This document shows, one piece after another, positions 47,050-55,761 of a stretch of DNA of 64,000 nucleotides (position 1 is its first letter; each line of letters begins with the position of its first letter). The stretch covers positions 1-64,000 of the forward strand of contig CAMCMT010000009.1 of the NCBI GenBank assembly GCA_945875915.1, in the 5' to 3' direction. The notes beneath the pieces were generated by a model that was given only the letters and a program-made list of their open reading frames with translations, was not told the origin of the DNA and ran no database searches. The translations under genes were made by a program, and so were the position numbers. Source of the DNA: Synechococcus sp. UW140 (GTDB lineage Bacteria; Cyanobacteriota; Cyanobacteriia; PCC-6307; Cyanobiaceae).

Positions 47050-47892
47050 TCAAATGGGTGAGGGCGAGGCATTATTGCCGTTTTCAGGGGCCTGGTCTGC
47101 GGCGAGGGTGCGGAGGCTGCCCACGGCCAGGGCGGCGTCGGCCCGGGCCACGGCGGGCAGGTTCGGGGGTTGCAGTAGGCCCAACTGCAACAGAATCAGC
47201 ACCGCATGGCTGCGGTTGTTGATGCCCAGCTCGCGGTAGGCCGCTTTGAGCTGGTGGCGCACCGTGTCAAAGGGCATGGCCAGCTCAGCGGCAATCTCCC
47301 GGTCGGTGAGGCCATGGAGCACCAGCTGCAGGATCGTCAACTGCTTGACGCTCAGCTGGGGATCCCAGCCCCGGCCGCCTTGCTCTAACAGCCGCCCTAG
47401 GCCTGGATCGAGAAAGGGCTCGCCCCGCAGGAGGCTTTCAACTGCCATCAGCACATGGCCTTCCTGGACCAGCCCATCGGTTAACACCCCCAGGGCCCCA
47501 GATCGGAGCGCGGCCCGCAGCCGCGGCAGGCTCACCCGCTTGAGCACCAGCAAGATCGGCAGCTCGGGCCAGCGCTGGTGGGCCTGGCTCACCAACTCCA
47601 GCCCATCCCCATCCTCCAATTGATCGGTGGTGATGAGAAGCTCGGGCCCGTGGCTGGCACAGAGCTCGAGGGCTTCGGCTGCGGTCGTGACCGCCCCCAC
47701 CAGGGCGCCGGTTTCGTCCCGGCCCGCGGGCCGAATGCCGCGGTGGCGCATCACAAAGCAGCATTGGGCTCTGACTAGGGCCATCGCCTCGAAATGGGAG
47801 CCGGTGGCAATCACATAGCGCAGGTTGGTTAGGAGTTCATCGAATCGGTCTTGATCGTGGCGGATTCGATAGAACACATCAAGGGCATCCAT
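47050..47892 (-). CDS. NarL/LuxR-type response regulator
   Basis: A 280-aa transcription regulator. Residues ~30-150 form a receiver-like domain whose probable phosphorylated Asp lies in LLITTDQLEDGDGLELV; the other acidic-pocket residues are not obvious, so it may be atypical. A LuxR helix-turn-helix follows (LSVKQLTILQLVLHGLTDREIAAEL, then DTVRHQLKAAYRELGINNRSHAV). A Leu/Ala-rich tail of 35 residues ends it. It stands directly upstream of, and codirectional with, the TIGR03032-giant pair and divergent from an MFS gene, so either may be its target; no sensor kinase is near. Confidence 0.85.
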   Translation of the reverse strand: MDALDVFYRIRHDQDRFDELLTNLRYVIATGSHFEAMALVRAQCCFVMRHRGIRPAGRDETGALVGAVTTAAEALELCASHGPELLITTDQLEDGDGLELVSQAHQRWPELPILLVLKRVSLPRLRAALRSGALGVLTDGLVQEGHVLMAVESLLRGEPFLDPGLGRLLEQGGRGWDPQLSVKQLTILQLVLHGLTDREIAAELAMPFDTVRHQLKAAYRELGINNRSHAVLILLQLGLLQPPNLPAVARADAALAVGSLRTLAADQAPENGNNASPSPI

Positions 47893-48082
47893 GGATCACA
47901 CAGCGCTCCCAAGCAGGCCCGTAATGGCTATTGATTCGGCCCCCAGGTCGGAACTCTTTTTGGGGCAAGGAAGTGCCAACTTGATTAAATTTGCCAGCCT
48001 CAGGAACTTTACCAGGACTATTTGCCGGGGTTGGCCGCTTTACATTGGCCCAAGATACACCCCTACCCCAACCGCAGCAGGG

Positions 48083-49426
48083 ATGGTGCCCCCCCGCCGG
48101 CCGCCGCCGCCCGCCTGGGTCGGCTCCATGGCCATGGCCCAACTGGCCCTTTGGTTGGGTCTCTACGCGCCCCTGAAAACCCTGGTGCCGCTTCTAGCCG
48201 CCCAGATCGCCGCAGGCGGCGCTGGTTTGGGCCCGGTCGTTGGCTTCGGTCCTGGCTTGAGTCCTTCCAAGGAGGCCCTGCTCGCCGCCGTGACCCTGGC
48301 CGGTTCCCTCGTGGCCGTGGTGGCCACTCCCCTAGCGGGCAGCCTCTGTGACCGCAGCCGCGGCCGATGGGAGCAGCGCTCGACCTGGGTTGGGGCCGGC
48401 AGCCTCGGGGCAGCGCTGGCGATCGGCCTTTTGCCCCAAGCCCGCAGCGGCCTGGCCCTGCTGTTGCTTTGGGGCCTGGCCAACCTGGGTCTGGCCGCCT
48501 GCCTCGCCGGCCTCCATGGCAGCGCCGCAGACCGGGTTCCCATGGGCGAGCAGGGGAGCCTCTGGGGCTGGGTGGGACTGGCCCAGCCCCTGGGATTGGT
48601 GTTGGGGGTAGGGCTTTGCAGCCTGCTGCTGCCCCAGCTGCAGCTGGCAGCCTGGGTGCTGGCGGTCCTGCTGGTGGCAGCCAACGGGCCCTATCTGGCC
48701 CTGGAGCGCCGGCAGCCGGCCAAGACCCTTGCCCAGGCCCGGTTCGAGATCCAGCCCCTCGGGCAGGGAACGATCTCCCCGTCCCAGGCTGCGGCCCGGT
48801 CCCCATCGCAGTCCCCGCGGCTGACCTCACCGCAGCGTTGGCCCCTGGCTTTGGCCGCCTTCCGCCATGGCCCCTTTGCGCGCCTTTGGATCTCCCGCTT
48901 TCTGCTGTATCTGGGCTGGTCGATCAGCACGGTGTATCTCCTCTATTTCCTTGAGGATCGCCTGGGCCTCGCCCAGGCCCGGGCCCTGGAGGCCCTCACC
49001 CTGCTGCTAGCCCTCTACGCCGGCGCCACCGCCCTGGCCTCGGCCCTAGCGGGCCCGCTCTCGGATCGCCTGGGCAGGCGCCTGCCACTGGTTTGGGTCG
49101 GCACGGGCGGCATGGCCCTGGCCTGTGCCTTGATGCTGATCAGCCAGAGCCTGCCCCTGGCCCTGGTGGGGGCCAGCCTGCTGGGGCTGGCCTACGGCAC
49201 CTATGGCGCCAGCCACCAGGCCCTGGTGGTGGAACAACTCCCCAGTGGCGAACACCACGGCCGCGACCTGGGCCTGTTCAACGGGGCCAACAGTGCGGCG
49301 ATGGTGGTTTCGCCGGTGTTGGCCTGGGCGCTAGTGAGCGGGTTAGGGGGCTACGGCAGTTTGTTTCTGGCGGCAACGCTTCTAATCCTGATCTCGGCGC
49401 TACCCCTGCTGCGATTGGGCGAGTGA
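48083..49426 (+). CDS. Major facilitator superfamily transporter
   Basis: A 447-aa membrane protein with about 12 hydrophobic spans in two halves. The motif-A-like loops are present: [14 protein letters not shown] after the second span and [15 protein letters not shown] in the second half. A hydrophilic loop of about 60 residues (near residues 205-260) joins the halves. Start ATG 48083 is the first in-frame start before the hydrophobic region; ATG 48128 is an alternative. Substrate unknown; the overall look is of a drug or metabolite efflux protein. It is divergent from the LuxR-type gene across 190 bp. Confidence 0.85.
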   Translation: MVPPRRPPPPAWVGSMAMAQLALWLGLYAPLKTLVPLLAAQIAAGGAGLGPVVGFGPGLSPSKEALLAAVTLAGSLVAVVATPLAGSLCDRSRGRWEQRSTWVGAGSLGAALAIGLLPQARSGLALLLLWGLANLGLAACLAGLHGSAADRVPMGEQGSLWGWVGLAQPLGLVLGVGLCSLLLPQLQLAAWVLAVLLVAANGPYLALERRQPAKTLAQARFEIQPLGQGTISPSQAAARSPSQSPRLTSPQRWPLALAAFRHGPFARLWISRFLLYLGWSISTVYLLYFLEDRLGLAQARALEALTLLLALYAGATALASALAGPLSDRLGRRLPLVWVGTGGMALACALMLISQSLPLALVGASLLGLAYGTYGASHQALVVEQLPSGEHHGRDLGLFNGANSAAMVVSPVLAWALVSGLGGYGSLFLAATLLILISALPLLRLGE

Positions 49427-49571
49427 TGCCGCTCGAGCTGGCGGCAGCGTTGCCCGAAGATCACGCTTGACAACGCTCCTACGGGCCCATGGGGTTCTCC
49501 AGCGAGCCAAGGGCCTGGGCGGTTTGGGGCCACCTAGCCTGGGCGGCCTTGGCAGCGTCAACAGCCGGGTT

Positions 49572-50057
49572 ATGGACCTGCGTATCGGCAACGGCTACGA
49601 CATCCACCGGTTGGTGCCTGGCCGGCCCCTCATTCTGGGCGGGGTGCGGCTGGACCATCCCGATGGCCTGGGGCTCGATGGCCACAGCGACGCTGATGTG
49701 CTCGTGCACGCCCTCATGGATGCCCTGCTGGGGGCCCTGTCCCTGGGTGACATCGGCAAGTATTTCCCCCCCGACGATCCCCGTTGGCGCGGCGCCGACA
49801 GCCTGGTGCTACTGGAGCAGGTGGTGGCCCTGGTGGCGGAGCGGGGCTGGAGCATCGTCAACGTGGATTCGGTAGTGGTGGCGGAGCGGCCCAAGTTGAA
49901 ACCCCACATTGGGGCCATGCGGGCGGCGATCGCTGACCGGCTCGGCGTGGAGCCGGACCGGGTTGGGGTGAAGGCGACCACCAATGAGCAGTTGGGGCCC
50001 ACCGGGAGGGAAGAGGGCATCGCCTGCCACGCCGTAGCCCTGCTGCAGAAACCGTGA
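49572..50057 (+). CDS. ispF: 2-C-methyl-D-erythritol 2,4-cyclodiphosphate synthase
   Basis: IspF closes the cyclodiphosphate ring in the MEP pathway to isoprenoids. The 161-aa product has the metal ligands Asp10 and His12 in YDIH and His45 in LDGHSDADV, plus [10 protein letters not shown], and the C-terminal [22 protein letters not shown]. Start ATG 49572 gives the standard N terminus ([13 protein letters not shown]). The next gene overlaps its stop by four bases. Confidence 0.97.
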   Translation: MDLRIGNGYDIHRLVPGRPLILGGVRLDHPDGLGLDGHSDADVLVHALMDALLGALSLGDIGKYFPPDDPRWRGADSLVLLEQVVALVAERGWSIVNVDSVVVAERPKLKPHIGAMRAAIADRLGVEPDRVGVKATTNEQLGPTGREEGIACHAVALLQKP

Positions 50058-50599
50058 GGAGCGACTTCCAGCCACCCCCGACCAGGGGATGGCCCTGGCT
50101 GCCTAGGGTTCTGGCCCTTGGCCTGGTGCTGTTGGTGGTGTTTACGGCCTCGTGCAGCCCTGCGGCGGCCCGATCGGCAAACGATCTGGCGGCTGAAGCG
50201 TTGACCACTCCAGAGCCGGCCAAGGGCCCGGTGGTGGAGCTGCTGCGCCTGGGAGTTCCCGCCGGGCACTACCGGGCCTGGCTGGAGGCGGAGAAAGCCA
50301 GCTGGGAACCCTGGCTGGCCGAGCAACCGGGCTTCCAGGGCCGCCAGCTGCTGTGGGATCGCCAGCGCCAGGAGGGCACCCTGCTGATCCGCTGGGCTAG
50401 TCGCGGCCAATGGAAGGCCATTCCCGAGGCGGAGGTGGGCCGGGTTCAGGAGCGTTTCGAACAACGGGCCCGCCAGTTGACTGGCCAGAGCAGGGGTAAC
50501 CCCTTTCCGCTGCTGGCCGAAGCGGAGCTCGAGCCCCTGGCCTCCACCGGCAACGTGACGACCCCCCCTGGGCAAACGGCAGCGGCCCCCGGGGGTTGA
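50054..50599 (+). CDS. TIGR03792-family protein, likely lipoprotein
   Basis: A 181-aa protein from GTG 50054, overlapping ispF by GTGA. A hydrophobic N-terminal segment ([18 protein letters not shown]) ends in a lipobox-like TASC, so export and lipid anchoring are likely. The remainder is a ferredoxin-like alpha/beta fold of the ABM type: [35 protein letters not shown], and [16 protein letters not shown] match the cyanobacterial TIGR03792 family. Function unknown. Confidence 0.82.
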   Translation: MRSDFQPPPTRGWPWLPRVLALGLVLLVVFTASCSPAAARSANDLAAEALTTPEPAKGPVVELLRLGVPAGHYRAWLEAEKASWEPWLAEQPGFQGRQLLWDRQRQEGTLLIRWASRGQWKAIPEAEVGRVQERFEQRARQLTGQSRGNPFPLLAEAELEPLASTGNVTTPPGQTAAAPGG

Positions 50600-50603
50600 A
50601 GCG

Positions 50604-51317
50604 ATGACGATCCAGCCCCCATCCGGCGAGCCACCCCTCGCTCCCACCATTCGCCTCGATCTCGACCGCCGTCGCCGCCTCGGCATGGTGGAGGCGATCT
50701 GGGGCGAACACAAGAGCGTCGAGCAGATCGCCCTGGTCCTGGAGCAACTTCAGGCCGCCTCGGAACTCGGCCTGGTGACCCGGGTCGATCCGGCCAAGGC
50801 CGAAGCCGTGGCCGCCCTGCTGGCCAAGGCCCCCCGGGCGGGCCAGGACCTGGTGCACCATCGCCAAGCCCGCTGCCTCACCCGAGGCCCCCTGCCGCCT
50901 GCCGATCCCGATCGGGGCCGGGTGGTGGTGCTGGGCGGGGGCAGCAGTGACCTGGCCGTGGCGGCCGAGGCCCAGTTGGCCCTGCAGTGCCACGGCATCG
51001 CCTGTGAACTGGTGCTTGATGTGGGGGTGGCGGGCCTGCAGCGGCTACTCGACCAGCTGGAGAATTTGCGCAGCGCCCGGGTGTTGATTGCCTGCGCTGG
51101 CATGGAAGGGGCCCTGCCCACGGTGCTGGCGGGCTTGCTGCCCCAGCCGGTGATCGGCGTACCGGTGAGTGTGGGCTACGGGGTCAGTGCCGGCGGCCAA
51201 GCGGCCCTGATGGGCATGCTCGCCAGCTGTGCCCCGGGCCTCAGCGTGGTGAATATCGATAACGGCTACGGCGCGGCGATGGCCGCCCTCCGCATCCTGC
51301 AAACCGCAGCTGTTTGA
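50604..51317 (+). CDS. larB: LarB, nickel-pincer cofactor biosynthesis carboxylase
   Basis: LarB carboxylates and hydrolyses nicotinic acid adenine dinucleotide to start synthesis of the nickel-pincer nucleotide cofactor of lactate racemase-type enzymes. The 237-aa product has the PurE-like C-terminal domain: GGGSSDLAVAAEA, DVGVAGLQRLL, ACAGMEGALPTVL, VPVSVGYGVSAGG, and VVNIDNGYGAA. larC and larE are not in the window. It follows the TIGR03792 gene after 4 bp and so probably belongs to the ispF transcript. Confidence 0.93.
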   Translation: MTIQPPSGEPPLAPTIRLDLDRRRRLGMVEAIWGEHKSVEQIALVLEQLQAASELGLVTRVDPAKAEAVAALLAKAPRAGQDLVHHRQARCLTRGPLPPADPDRGRVVVLGGGSSDLAVAAEAQLALQCHGIACELVLDVGVAGLQRLLDQLENLRSARVLIACAGMEGALPTVLAGLLPQPVIGVPVSVGYGVSAGGQAALMGMLASCAPGLSVVNIDNGYGAAMAALRILQTAAV

Positions 51318-51527
51318 GCGCAGGCCAGAAGCAGTCCCAGGAAAGGACTCAGCAGGGGGGGGGGTGAGTTGGGATGGCGGGTCGAGCGGGTCGATCTCCA
51401 GCAGGCCCTGGAGCCAGAGCTGCAGGGGCCTGGCAAGGCGGCCCTGCTCATAACGCTCGATGGCTTCCAGCAACACGGGGGTATTGACCCAATGGGGCGG
51501 GCGCTGGCTAGCCATGGGCTTAAGCAC
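51045..51527 (-). CDS. Possible small protein opposite the end of larB
   Basis: An open frame of 160 codons (minus). Only its first ~55 residues, outside larB, look like a real protein (VNTPVLLEAIERYEQGRLARPLQLWLQGLLEID); the rest runs antisense to larB and is compositionally biased. If real, the gene may be a short one that is frameshifted or that ends within larB. I do not recognise it. Confidence 0.3.
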   Translation of the reverse strand: MLKPMASQRPPHWVNTPVLLEAIERYEQGRLARPLQLWLQGLLEIDPLDPPSQLTPPPAESFPGTASGLRSNSCGLQDAEGGHRRAVAVIDIHHAEARGTAGEHAHQGRLAAGTDPVAHTHRYADHRLGQQARQHRGQGPFHASAGNQHPGAAQILQLVE

Positions 51528-51601
51528 TGCTGGGCCACAGTGTGCGAAGACCCTGGAGCCGGCGCCAGGGTGGAAGGTCAGGCCCTCAACCGGCCTGAAC
51601 C

Positions 51602-51733
51602 TCAGCCCCGCGGCTGTTTCATGGAGAGGCGGCAGAGCTCGCTGGAGCGCTCCTCAGTTTCCACCTGCTGCAGATGGGAGATCAGGACGTGGAGATCGTT
51701 ATGAGCAAGCTCGCCGTTGGCCTGCCATTTCAT
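51602..51733 (-). CDS. Possible 43-aa small protein
   Basis: ATG 51731-51733 opens a frame ending at 51602 with MKWQANGELAHNDLHVLISHL and a Glu-rich end. The amphipathic, balanced composition is unlike the Pro/Arg/Ala-rich shadows nearby, so it may be translated. No family recognised. Confidence 0.35.
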   Translation of the reverse strand: MKWQANGELAHNDLHVLISHLQQVETEERSSELCRLSMKQPRG

Positions 51734-51824
51734 GGCACGCGGGTCGGGTCTGGGAAAGGGTTGACCCACGGGCACAGTAATTAAGTGAAATGGTGTTGAA
51801 AACCATACACAATCACAATGCCTT

Positions 51825-51861
51825 TTCAGCCCTTGCAACGGGCTGAACTCCCGAAGAGTTC
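51825..51861. other. Two adjoining hairpins downstream of the DUF1517 gene
   Basis: TTCAGCCC (51825-51832) with GGGCTGAA (51840-51847), loop of 7 nt; then GAACTC (51845-51850) with GAGTTC (51856-51861), loop of 5 nt. The two stems share GAA, so they are mutually exclusive. They lie ~75-110 bp beyond the DUF1517 stop (minus strand) in a 618-bp stretch with otherwise only two weak small frames. No T-run follows either. Confidence 0.4.
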
Positions 51862-51935
51862 CTTAAGTTCGCTAAAACCATTGAAACAAGGAATAGCTTT
51901 GGGAGCAGCCCTGGGCCTTGGCTAAAAACCAACGC

Positions 51936-52949
51936 TCAAAGATGCTGCAGATTTGGATAGGCGGTCAGCAGTTCTTCGGTGCTCAACACCTCGCCGGCCC
52001 CCTCGGGCTGCCAGATCACCTCAAGAGCCACCAATTCGGTAGAGGACACCGAACCCAGCAGCCGCAGGGACTCGCGCAGGTCTTCGTCGGTCTTGAGCGG
52101 TTTAAGGGTGAGCCGGGAGCGGCTGGCCACCACCAGGGTCACGGCGATGAAATCGCTGACTGCATCGGCGTTGCCCGCCAGCCCGGGACGATCCTCCAGT
52201 TTTTGGCCGCCCACGTTGCTGGTCACCTCGCGACTGAGCTTGCTGCGCTCCGTCATGGAGAGCCGGTTGAAGGTGGACTCGGCGGCCGCGAACGGCACCT
52301 GCCCGACCTCGACGCTGGCGTAGACCCACAGGTCCGGGTGGCGCAGCAGGGCCAAGGTGGTGTCCTGCAGCACCCTTTGCAGGCCGGCGTTGGTGCTGGT
52401 ATCGGCCCTAGCTGCCAGGTCCCGCAGGTCCTGCTGAAGATCGCGGGCGGTGGCGAGCAGGCCCACCTGTAGCTGGGCGATGGCCACTGGGCCATCGGGC
52501 CTGTAGGTGGCCATCGGGCCCGCCTGGCCCGAAGCGGGTGCACCACCACCACCGCCACCGCCCCGCAAGGCATTGGTAACCAGACCCACCACCGCCATCA
52601 AGATCAGGAAGCCGAAGAGGCCACCGCCACCGAAGCCAAAGAAGGGAACCAGGAAGGGGAAGCCGATGCCGCCGCCGCCATAACCACGGGAGTAGCCACC
52701 GCCGCCGCCATAATTCCCGCCGTAACCGCCGCCGCCATAGCTGCGGGGCATGGGCGAAGCGCGGAAGCTGCCACCGCCCATGCGGCCGCCGCTAGCGGCA
52801 AGGGCGGGTTTGGGCACCACCAGCAACAAGGCCAACAGCACCGGCAGCAAGAGACCGCTGCAAAGGCGGCGCCAGAGCAGGAGGGAGCCCAGGGGAGAGC
52901 TCAGGCCAGGGGGTCGGCTGGGGCGCTGAGTCGGGCGGAAGTGGGCCAA
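51936..52949 (-). CDS. DUF1517-family membrane protein
   Basis: A 337-aa protein with an N-terminal signal-anchor or signal peptide (LCSGLLLPVLLALLLVV, then a possible ALA-A cleavage site), a Gly/Tyr/Ser-rich low-complexity stretch (residues 55-95), a membrane span (GLFGFLILMAVVGLVTNAL) and a conserved soluble part with LQVGLLATARDLQQDL, LWVYASVEV and YIVVTLVVA-like DFIAVTLVVAS. This is DUF1517, found in cyanobacteria and plastids; a plant member has been linked to fluctuating-light acclimation, from memory. It follows thiS by 26 bp on the same strand. Confidence 0.85.
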   Translation of the reverse strand: MAHFRPTQRPSRPPGLSSPLGSLLLWRRLCSGLLLPVLLALLLVVPKPALAASGGRMGGGSFRASPMPRSYGGGGYGGNYGGGGGYSRGYGGGGIGFPFLVPFFGFGGGGLFGFLILMAVVGLVTNALRGGGGGGGAPASGQAGPMATYRPDGPVAIAQLQVGLLATARDLQQDLRDLAARADTSTNAGLQRVLQDTTLALLRHPDLWVYASVEVGQVPFAAAESTFNRLSMTERSKLSREVTSNVGGQKLEDRPGLAGNADAVSDFIAVTLVVASRSRLTLKPLKTDEDLRESLRLLGSVSSTELVALEVIWQPEGAGEVLSTEELLTAYPNLQHL

Positions 52950-52975
52950 GACCGGAGACCGGAAGTACCAGAAAT

Positions 52976-53203
52976 CTAGGAACCACCCCCCACGATGGTG
53001 ACAACCTCAAGGACGTCGGCTTGCCGAACCGCCTGCAGGGGCCAATGGCGACGGGCCAGGATCTCGCCGTTGAACTCCACCACCACCAGCTGGGGCCGGT
53101 AGCCGAAATGTTCCAACACCGCCTCCAGGCCCATGCCACCCGGACAGGAGCGCTCCTCGCCATTGAGCCTCAGGCTGATCGGCGCCAGGCTGGAGTCCGT
53201 CAT
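52976..53203 (-). CDS. thiS: Thiamine biosynthesis sulfur carrier ThiS
   Basis: A 75-aa ubiquitin-fold protein. The pattern ISLRLNGEERSCP, LVVVEFNGEILARRHW, DVLEVVTIVGGGS is typical; the C-terminal Gly is adenylated by ThiF and then thiocarboxylated to give sulfur for the thiazole ring. Here one Ser follows the last Gly (stop TAG 52976-52978), so the exact terminus is GGGS and not GG. It starts 2 bp after thiE ends. Confidence 0.9.
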   Translation of the reverse strand: MTDSSLAPISLRLNGEERSCPGGMGLEAVLEHFGYRPQLVVVEFNGEILARRHWPLQAVRQADVLEVVTIVGGGS

Positions 53204-53205
53204 CG

Positions 53206-54402
53206 CTAATCAGGTCGTTTGATCAGGGGTTGATCAATCCTGATCTGGGCCAGGCGCCCCAGCAACTCGGCGCTGGCGGCGCCTGAATCGGCTGCCTGGG
53301 TAATCGCCCGCACCACCGCCACCCGGCTGGCACCAGCAGCAAGGGCCTCCTCCAGGCTGGTGGCATCGATGCCACCAATGGCGAAAAAGGGAATCGGACT
53401 TGCGGCGGCCGCCTGGCGCACGTAGTCGAGGCCCACCGGATCCCGGCCCGGTTTGGTGGGGGTGGCATTCACGGGGCCAACCCCGACGTAATCGCAGCCG
53501 TCGGCCACGGCCTGGTGCAACTGCTCTAGCCGATGGGTGCTGCGGCCGATCAGGCGATCGGGGCCCAGCAGACGCCGGGCGATGGCGGGGGGCAGGTCGT
53601 CCTGGCCCAGGTGCACCCCATCGGCGTCCACGGCCAGGGCCAGATCAATCCGGTCGTTGACCAGGAACAGGGCGCCATGGCGGGCGCAAAGCTGGCGCAG
53701 GGCCCGGGCGTCTGTGAGCCGTTGCCGGTCGGTGATCGCTGGGCCGCCCCCCACCGGGGTGGCCCCAGCAAAAGCGTCCCCCTTGGCCCGGTATTGGACC
53801 AGGCGCACGCCCGCCTCCAGGGCTGCGGTGACCACCGCCTCCAGGTTGGCGGCCGGACTGGTGACTAAGTAGAGCTGGCATTGCTGCAACAGCTCCCTGC
53901 GCCAGCCGGGGCCGGCGGCGGCCCGCAGCACGTCCACCTCCAGGTCGTAGAGGCCGTAGCGGATGGCGGCCGCTTCCCCTGCCAAGGGACCGGGCAGACC
54001 CCGGCCGAATTCCTCCAAAACCCTGAGGGCCTCCTGGACCCGGCCGCAGTTCGCCGCCACCACGGCAGCGGCCCCCTGGCGCTCGGCCTGGGCCCCATGG
54101 ACCATGCCCGCCGCCGGATCGGTGGCCGTGTGGCGGGCCAGCTTGTAGCGGGCCTGGTGGCAGCGGCCGAGGCGCTGGCGGAAATCCTTAGTGCGGCTCA
54201 CCAGGTCGGGACGTTCCAGGCCAAAACGGCACCAATCTTCGATCACCCGCAGGCCTTCGCGGGCCCGATCGAGGTTGGCATCTAGCAAGCGCTCGATCGC
54301 CCGTTCCTCCACGGCCCCAGCCATGCCAGCTTGCGCTTCAAGGTCTTCCGAAACGAAGTCTTGCGGTTCGAGGCTGGGATTAGGGAACGGGGCAGGAACC
54401 AT
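53206..54402 (-). CDS. thiE: Thiamine phosphate synthase with N-terminal extension
   Basis: ThiE joins the pyrimidine and thiazole halves to thiamine phosphate. The 398-aa product is about twice the size of E. coli ThiE because it has a ~170-residue helical N-terminal domain (LLDANLDRAREGLRVIEDW ... NCGRVQEALRVLEEFGR), standard in cyanobacteria. The TIM-barrel part shows QYRAKGD, LVNDRIDLALAVDADGVHLGQDDLP, IGRSTH, YVGVGPVNATPTKPG and IPFFAIGGID, with all phosphate-binding residues. I start at ATG 54402; TTG 54426 is possible. First gene of thiE-thiS-DUF1517. Confidence 0.94.
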   Translation of the reverse strand: MVPAPFPNPSLEPQDFVSEDLEAQAGMAGAVEERAIERLLDANLDRAREGLRVIEDWCRFGLERPDLVSRTKDFRQRLGRCHQARYKLARHTATDPAAGMVHGAQAERQGAAAVVAANCGRVQEALRVLEEFGRGLPGPLAGEAAAIRYGLYDLEVDVLRAAAGPGWRRELLQQCQLYLVTSPAANLEAVVTAALEAGVRLVQYRAKGDAFAGATPVGGGPAITDRQRLTDARALRQLCARHGALFLVNDRIDLALAVDADGVHLGQDDLPPAIARRLLGPDRLIGRSTHRLEQLHQAVADGCDYVGVGPVNATPTKPGRDPVGLDYVRQAAAASPIPFFAIGGIDATSLEEALAAGASRVAVVRAITQAADSGAASAELLGRLAQIRIDQPLIKRPD

Positions 54403-54502
54403 GGCGATCAAAGGGAAGGGGCGCAAACCGTGCTGGGGATGACTTTGGGCGGATAGGAGGGCTGACTAGGTTGGGAAGGCTTCCCATGACATCAGATCAG
54501 CA

Positions 54503-54619
54503 ATGGATCAGGGTGGATCTGAGGGCGCGATGGGATTGCTCGTCACGGGAATTCTGCTGCTGGGGGGCATCGCCCTATTCATCAGCTGGGGCCTGAGCAA
54601 CGCCTACCTGCCCAACTGA
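54503..54619 (+). CDS. Small single-span membrane protein (38 aa)
   Basis: ATG 54503 opens a 38-codon frame, MDQGGSEGAMGLLVTGILL and on, ending SNAYLPN and TGA 54617-54619. The centre (GLLVTGILLLGGIALFISWG) is a clean membrane span, with a short polar tail on each side; a shorter start at ATG 54530 gives 29 aa. Small one-span proteins of this size are common in cyanobacterial photosynthetic complexes, but it matches none I know (not PsbX, Psb30, PetN, PsaM). It sits between the divergent thiE and ribF genes. Confidence 0.6.
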   Translation: MDQGGSEGAMGLLVTGILLLGGIALFISWGLSNAYLPN

Positions 54620-54659
54620 AGTCGCGCCCCATGGGGCGATCTAGCGGCCCGGGCCTGGC

Positions 54660-55601
54660 TCACCCAGGCCTGGGGGCGGCATCGAGCACGGCCTGGGCCC
54701 GTTGGGCATCGGCGCCGATCTGGGCCTGGAGGGCTTCCAGGCCGGAGAAGGTCTGTTGGTGGCGGAGCAAGGCCACCGGTTCCACCTGGAGCTCGGCCCC
54801 CACCAGCTCCAGGCTGCGGCCCAGCAGGTGCACCTCCACCGCCGAGGGCGCCAGGGGATCGACCGTGGGCTGGGGCCCCAGGTTCATGACCGCCGCCAGG
54901 GGTTCAGCGCCATTGACCCTGGTCCAGGCGGCATAGACCCCTTCTAAGGGCAGGAACTTGCGACCATCTACCTGGAGATTGGCGGTGGGCCAGCCCAGCT
55001 GGCGTCCCAGCTGGCGCCCCTGCACCACCTGGCCACTGAAGCGATAGGGGCGCTCCAGCAGGCGGGCGGCCTCCGCCAGCTCGCCGCTAGCCAGGGCCCG
55101 GCGAATGCGGCTGCTACTAAAGCGCTCGGGCCCATCCCAAAGCATCGGCACCACCGTGACAACGACGCCAAGCTCCTGGCCGATCTGCCCTAGGGCAGCC
55201 GCATCGCCCCTGCGGCCAGCACCGAAGCGGAAATTCTCGCCAACGGCAATCTGGCCCGCCTGCAACTGGTCCACCAACACCCTTTGCACGAAGGCTTCCG
55301 GACTGAGCTGGGCCAGGGCCGCGCTGAAGGGCACAAGGACCAGCTGGTCGATGCCCAAGGGCTCCAGCAGGGAGAGCTTCTCGCCCGGCAGATCGAGGCG
55401 CAGACGACTATCGCCATAGAGCACCTCCCGGGGGTGGGGCCAAAAACTCACCACCGTGGGAACCAGCGGCCCTCCGACTGGGCTGGAGCTGCCGGTGACC
55501 GCCGCAATCACACGCCGGTGGCCCCGATGGAGCCCATCAAAACTGCCAAGGGCCACCGCGGTTGGGCCCTGGGCCCCATCCGGGGTACGAAGGGGAATCA
55601 C
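54660..55601 (-). CDS. ribF: Bifunctional riboflavin kinase / FAD synthetase
   Basis: RibF converts riboflavin to FMN and FMN to FAD. The 313-aa product starts at GTG 55601 (MIPLRTPDGAQ), chosen because the conserved region begins just after; the open frame upstream is unlike protein. The FAD-synthetase half has GSFDGLHRGHRRVI and FSSSRIRRAL; the kinase half has GRQLGWPTANLQVD, GVYAAWTRVNG and NLGPQPTV. A large inverted repeat lies 43 bp upstream of the start. Confidence 0.94.
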   Translation of the reverse strand: MIPLRTPDGAQGPTAVALGSFDGLHRGHRRVIAAVTGSSSPVGGPLVPTVVSFWPHPREVLYGDSRLRLDLPGEKLSLLEPLGIDQLVLVPFSAALAQLSPEAFVQRVLVDQLQAGQIAVGENFRFGAGRRGDAAALGQIGQELGVVVTVVPMLWDGPERFSSSRIRRALASGELAEAARLLERPYRFSGQVVQGRQLGRQLGWPTANLQVDGRKFLPLEGVYAAWTRVNGAEPLAAVMNLGPQPTVDPLAPSAVEVHLLGRSLELVGAELQVEPVALLRHQQTFSGLEALQAQIGADAQRAQAVLDAAPRPG

Positions 55602-55644
55602 GCTCGAGCCACCGTCACCCTCGTCAAGGCCAGTGTCCCATGGC

Positions 55645-55687
55645 AGCTTTGGGCTGTCCCAGGGGCCGACTGGGGCAGCCCAAAGCT
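55645..55687. promoter_or_regulatory. 18-bp inverted repeat between ribF and the DUF3611 gene
   Basis: Arms at 55645-55662 (AGCTTTGGGCTGTCCCAG) and 55670-55687 are complementary over 18 bp with a single G-T mismatch and a 7-nt loop. It lies in the 160-bp spacer between two divergent starts. No T-run follows, so a terminator is unlikely; an operator or a leader hairpin is possible. It does not resemble the FMN riboswitch. Confidence 0.7.
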
Positions 55688-55761
55688 CGCCGAAGCCCCC
55701 AGGGCCGTGGCAAGTTTGGGCGGCTCGCGGCCCTTGCCGCCCCCGCCCCCGCCCACGCCCG

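Noticed and set aside
52950-54502. A thiamine (TPP) riboswitch near thiE-thiS
   Set aside because: The region before the thiE start is short and I see no CUGAGA-type core.
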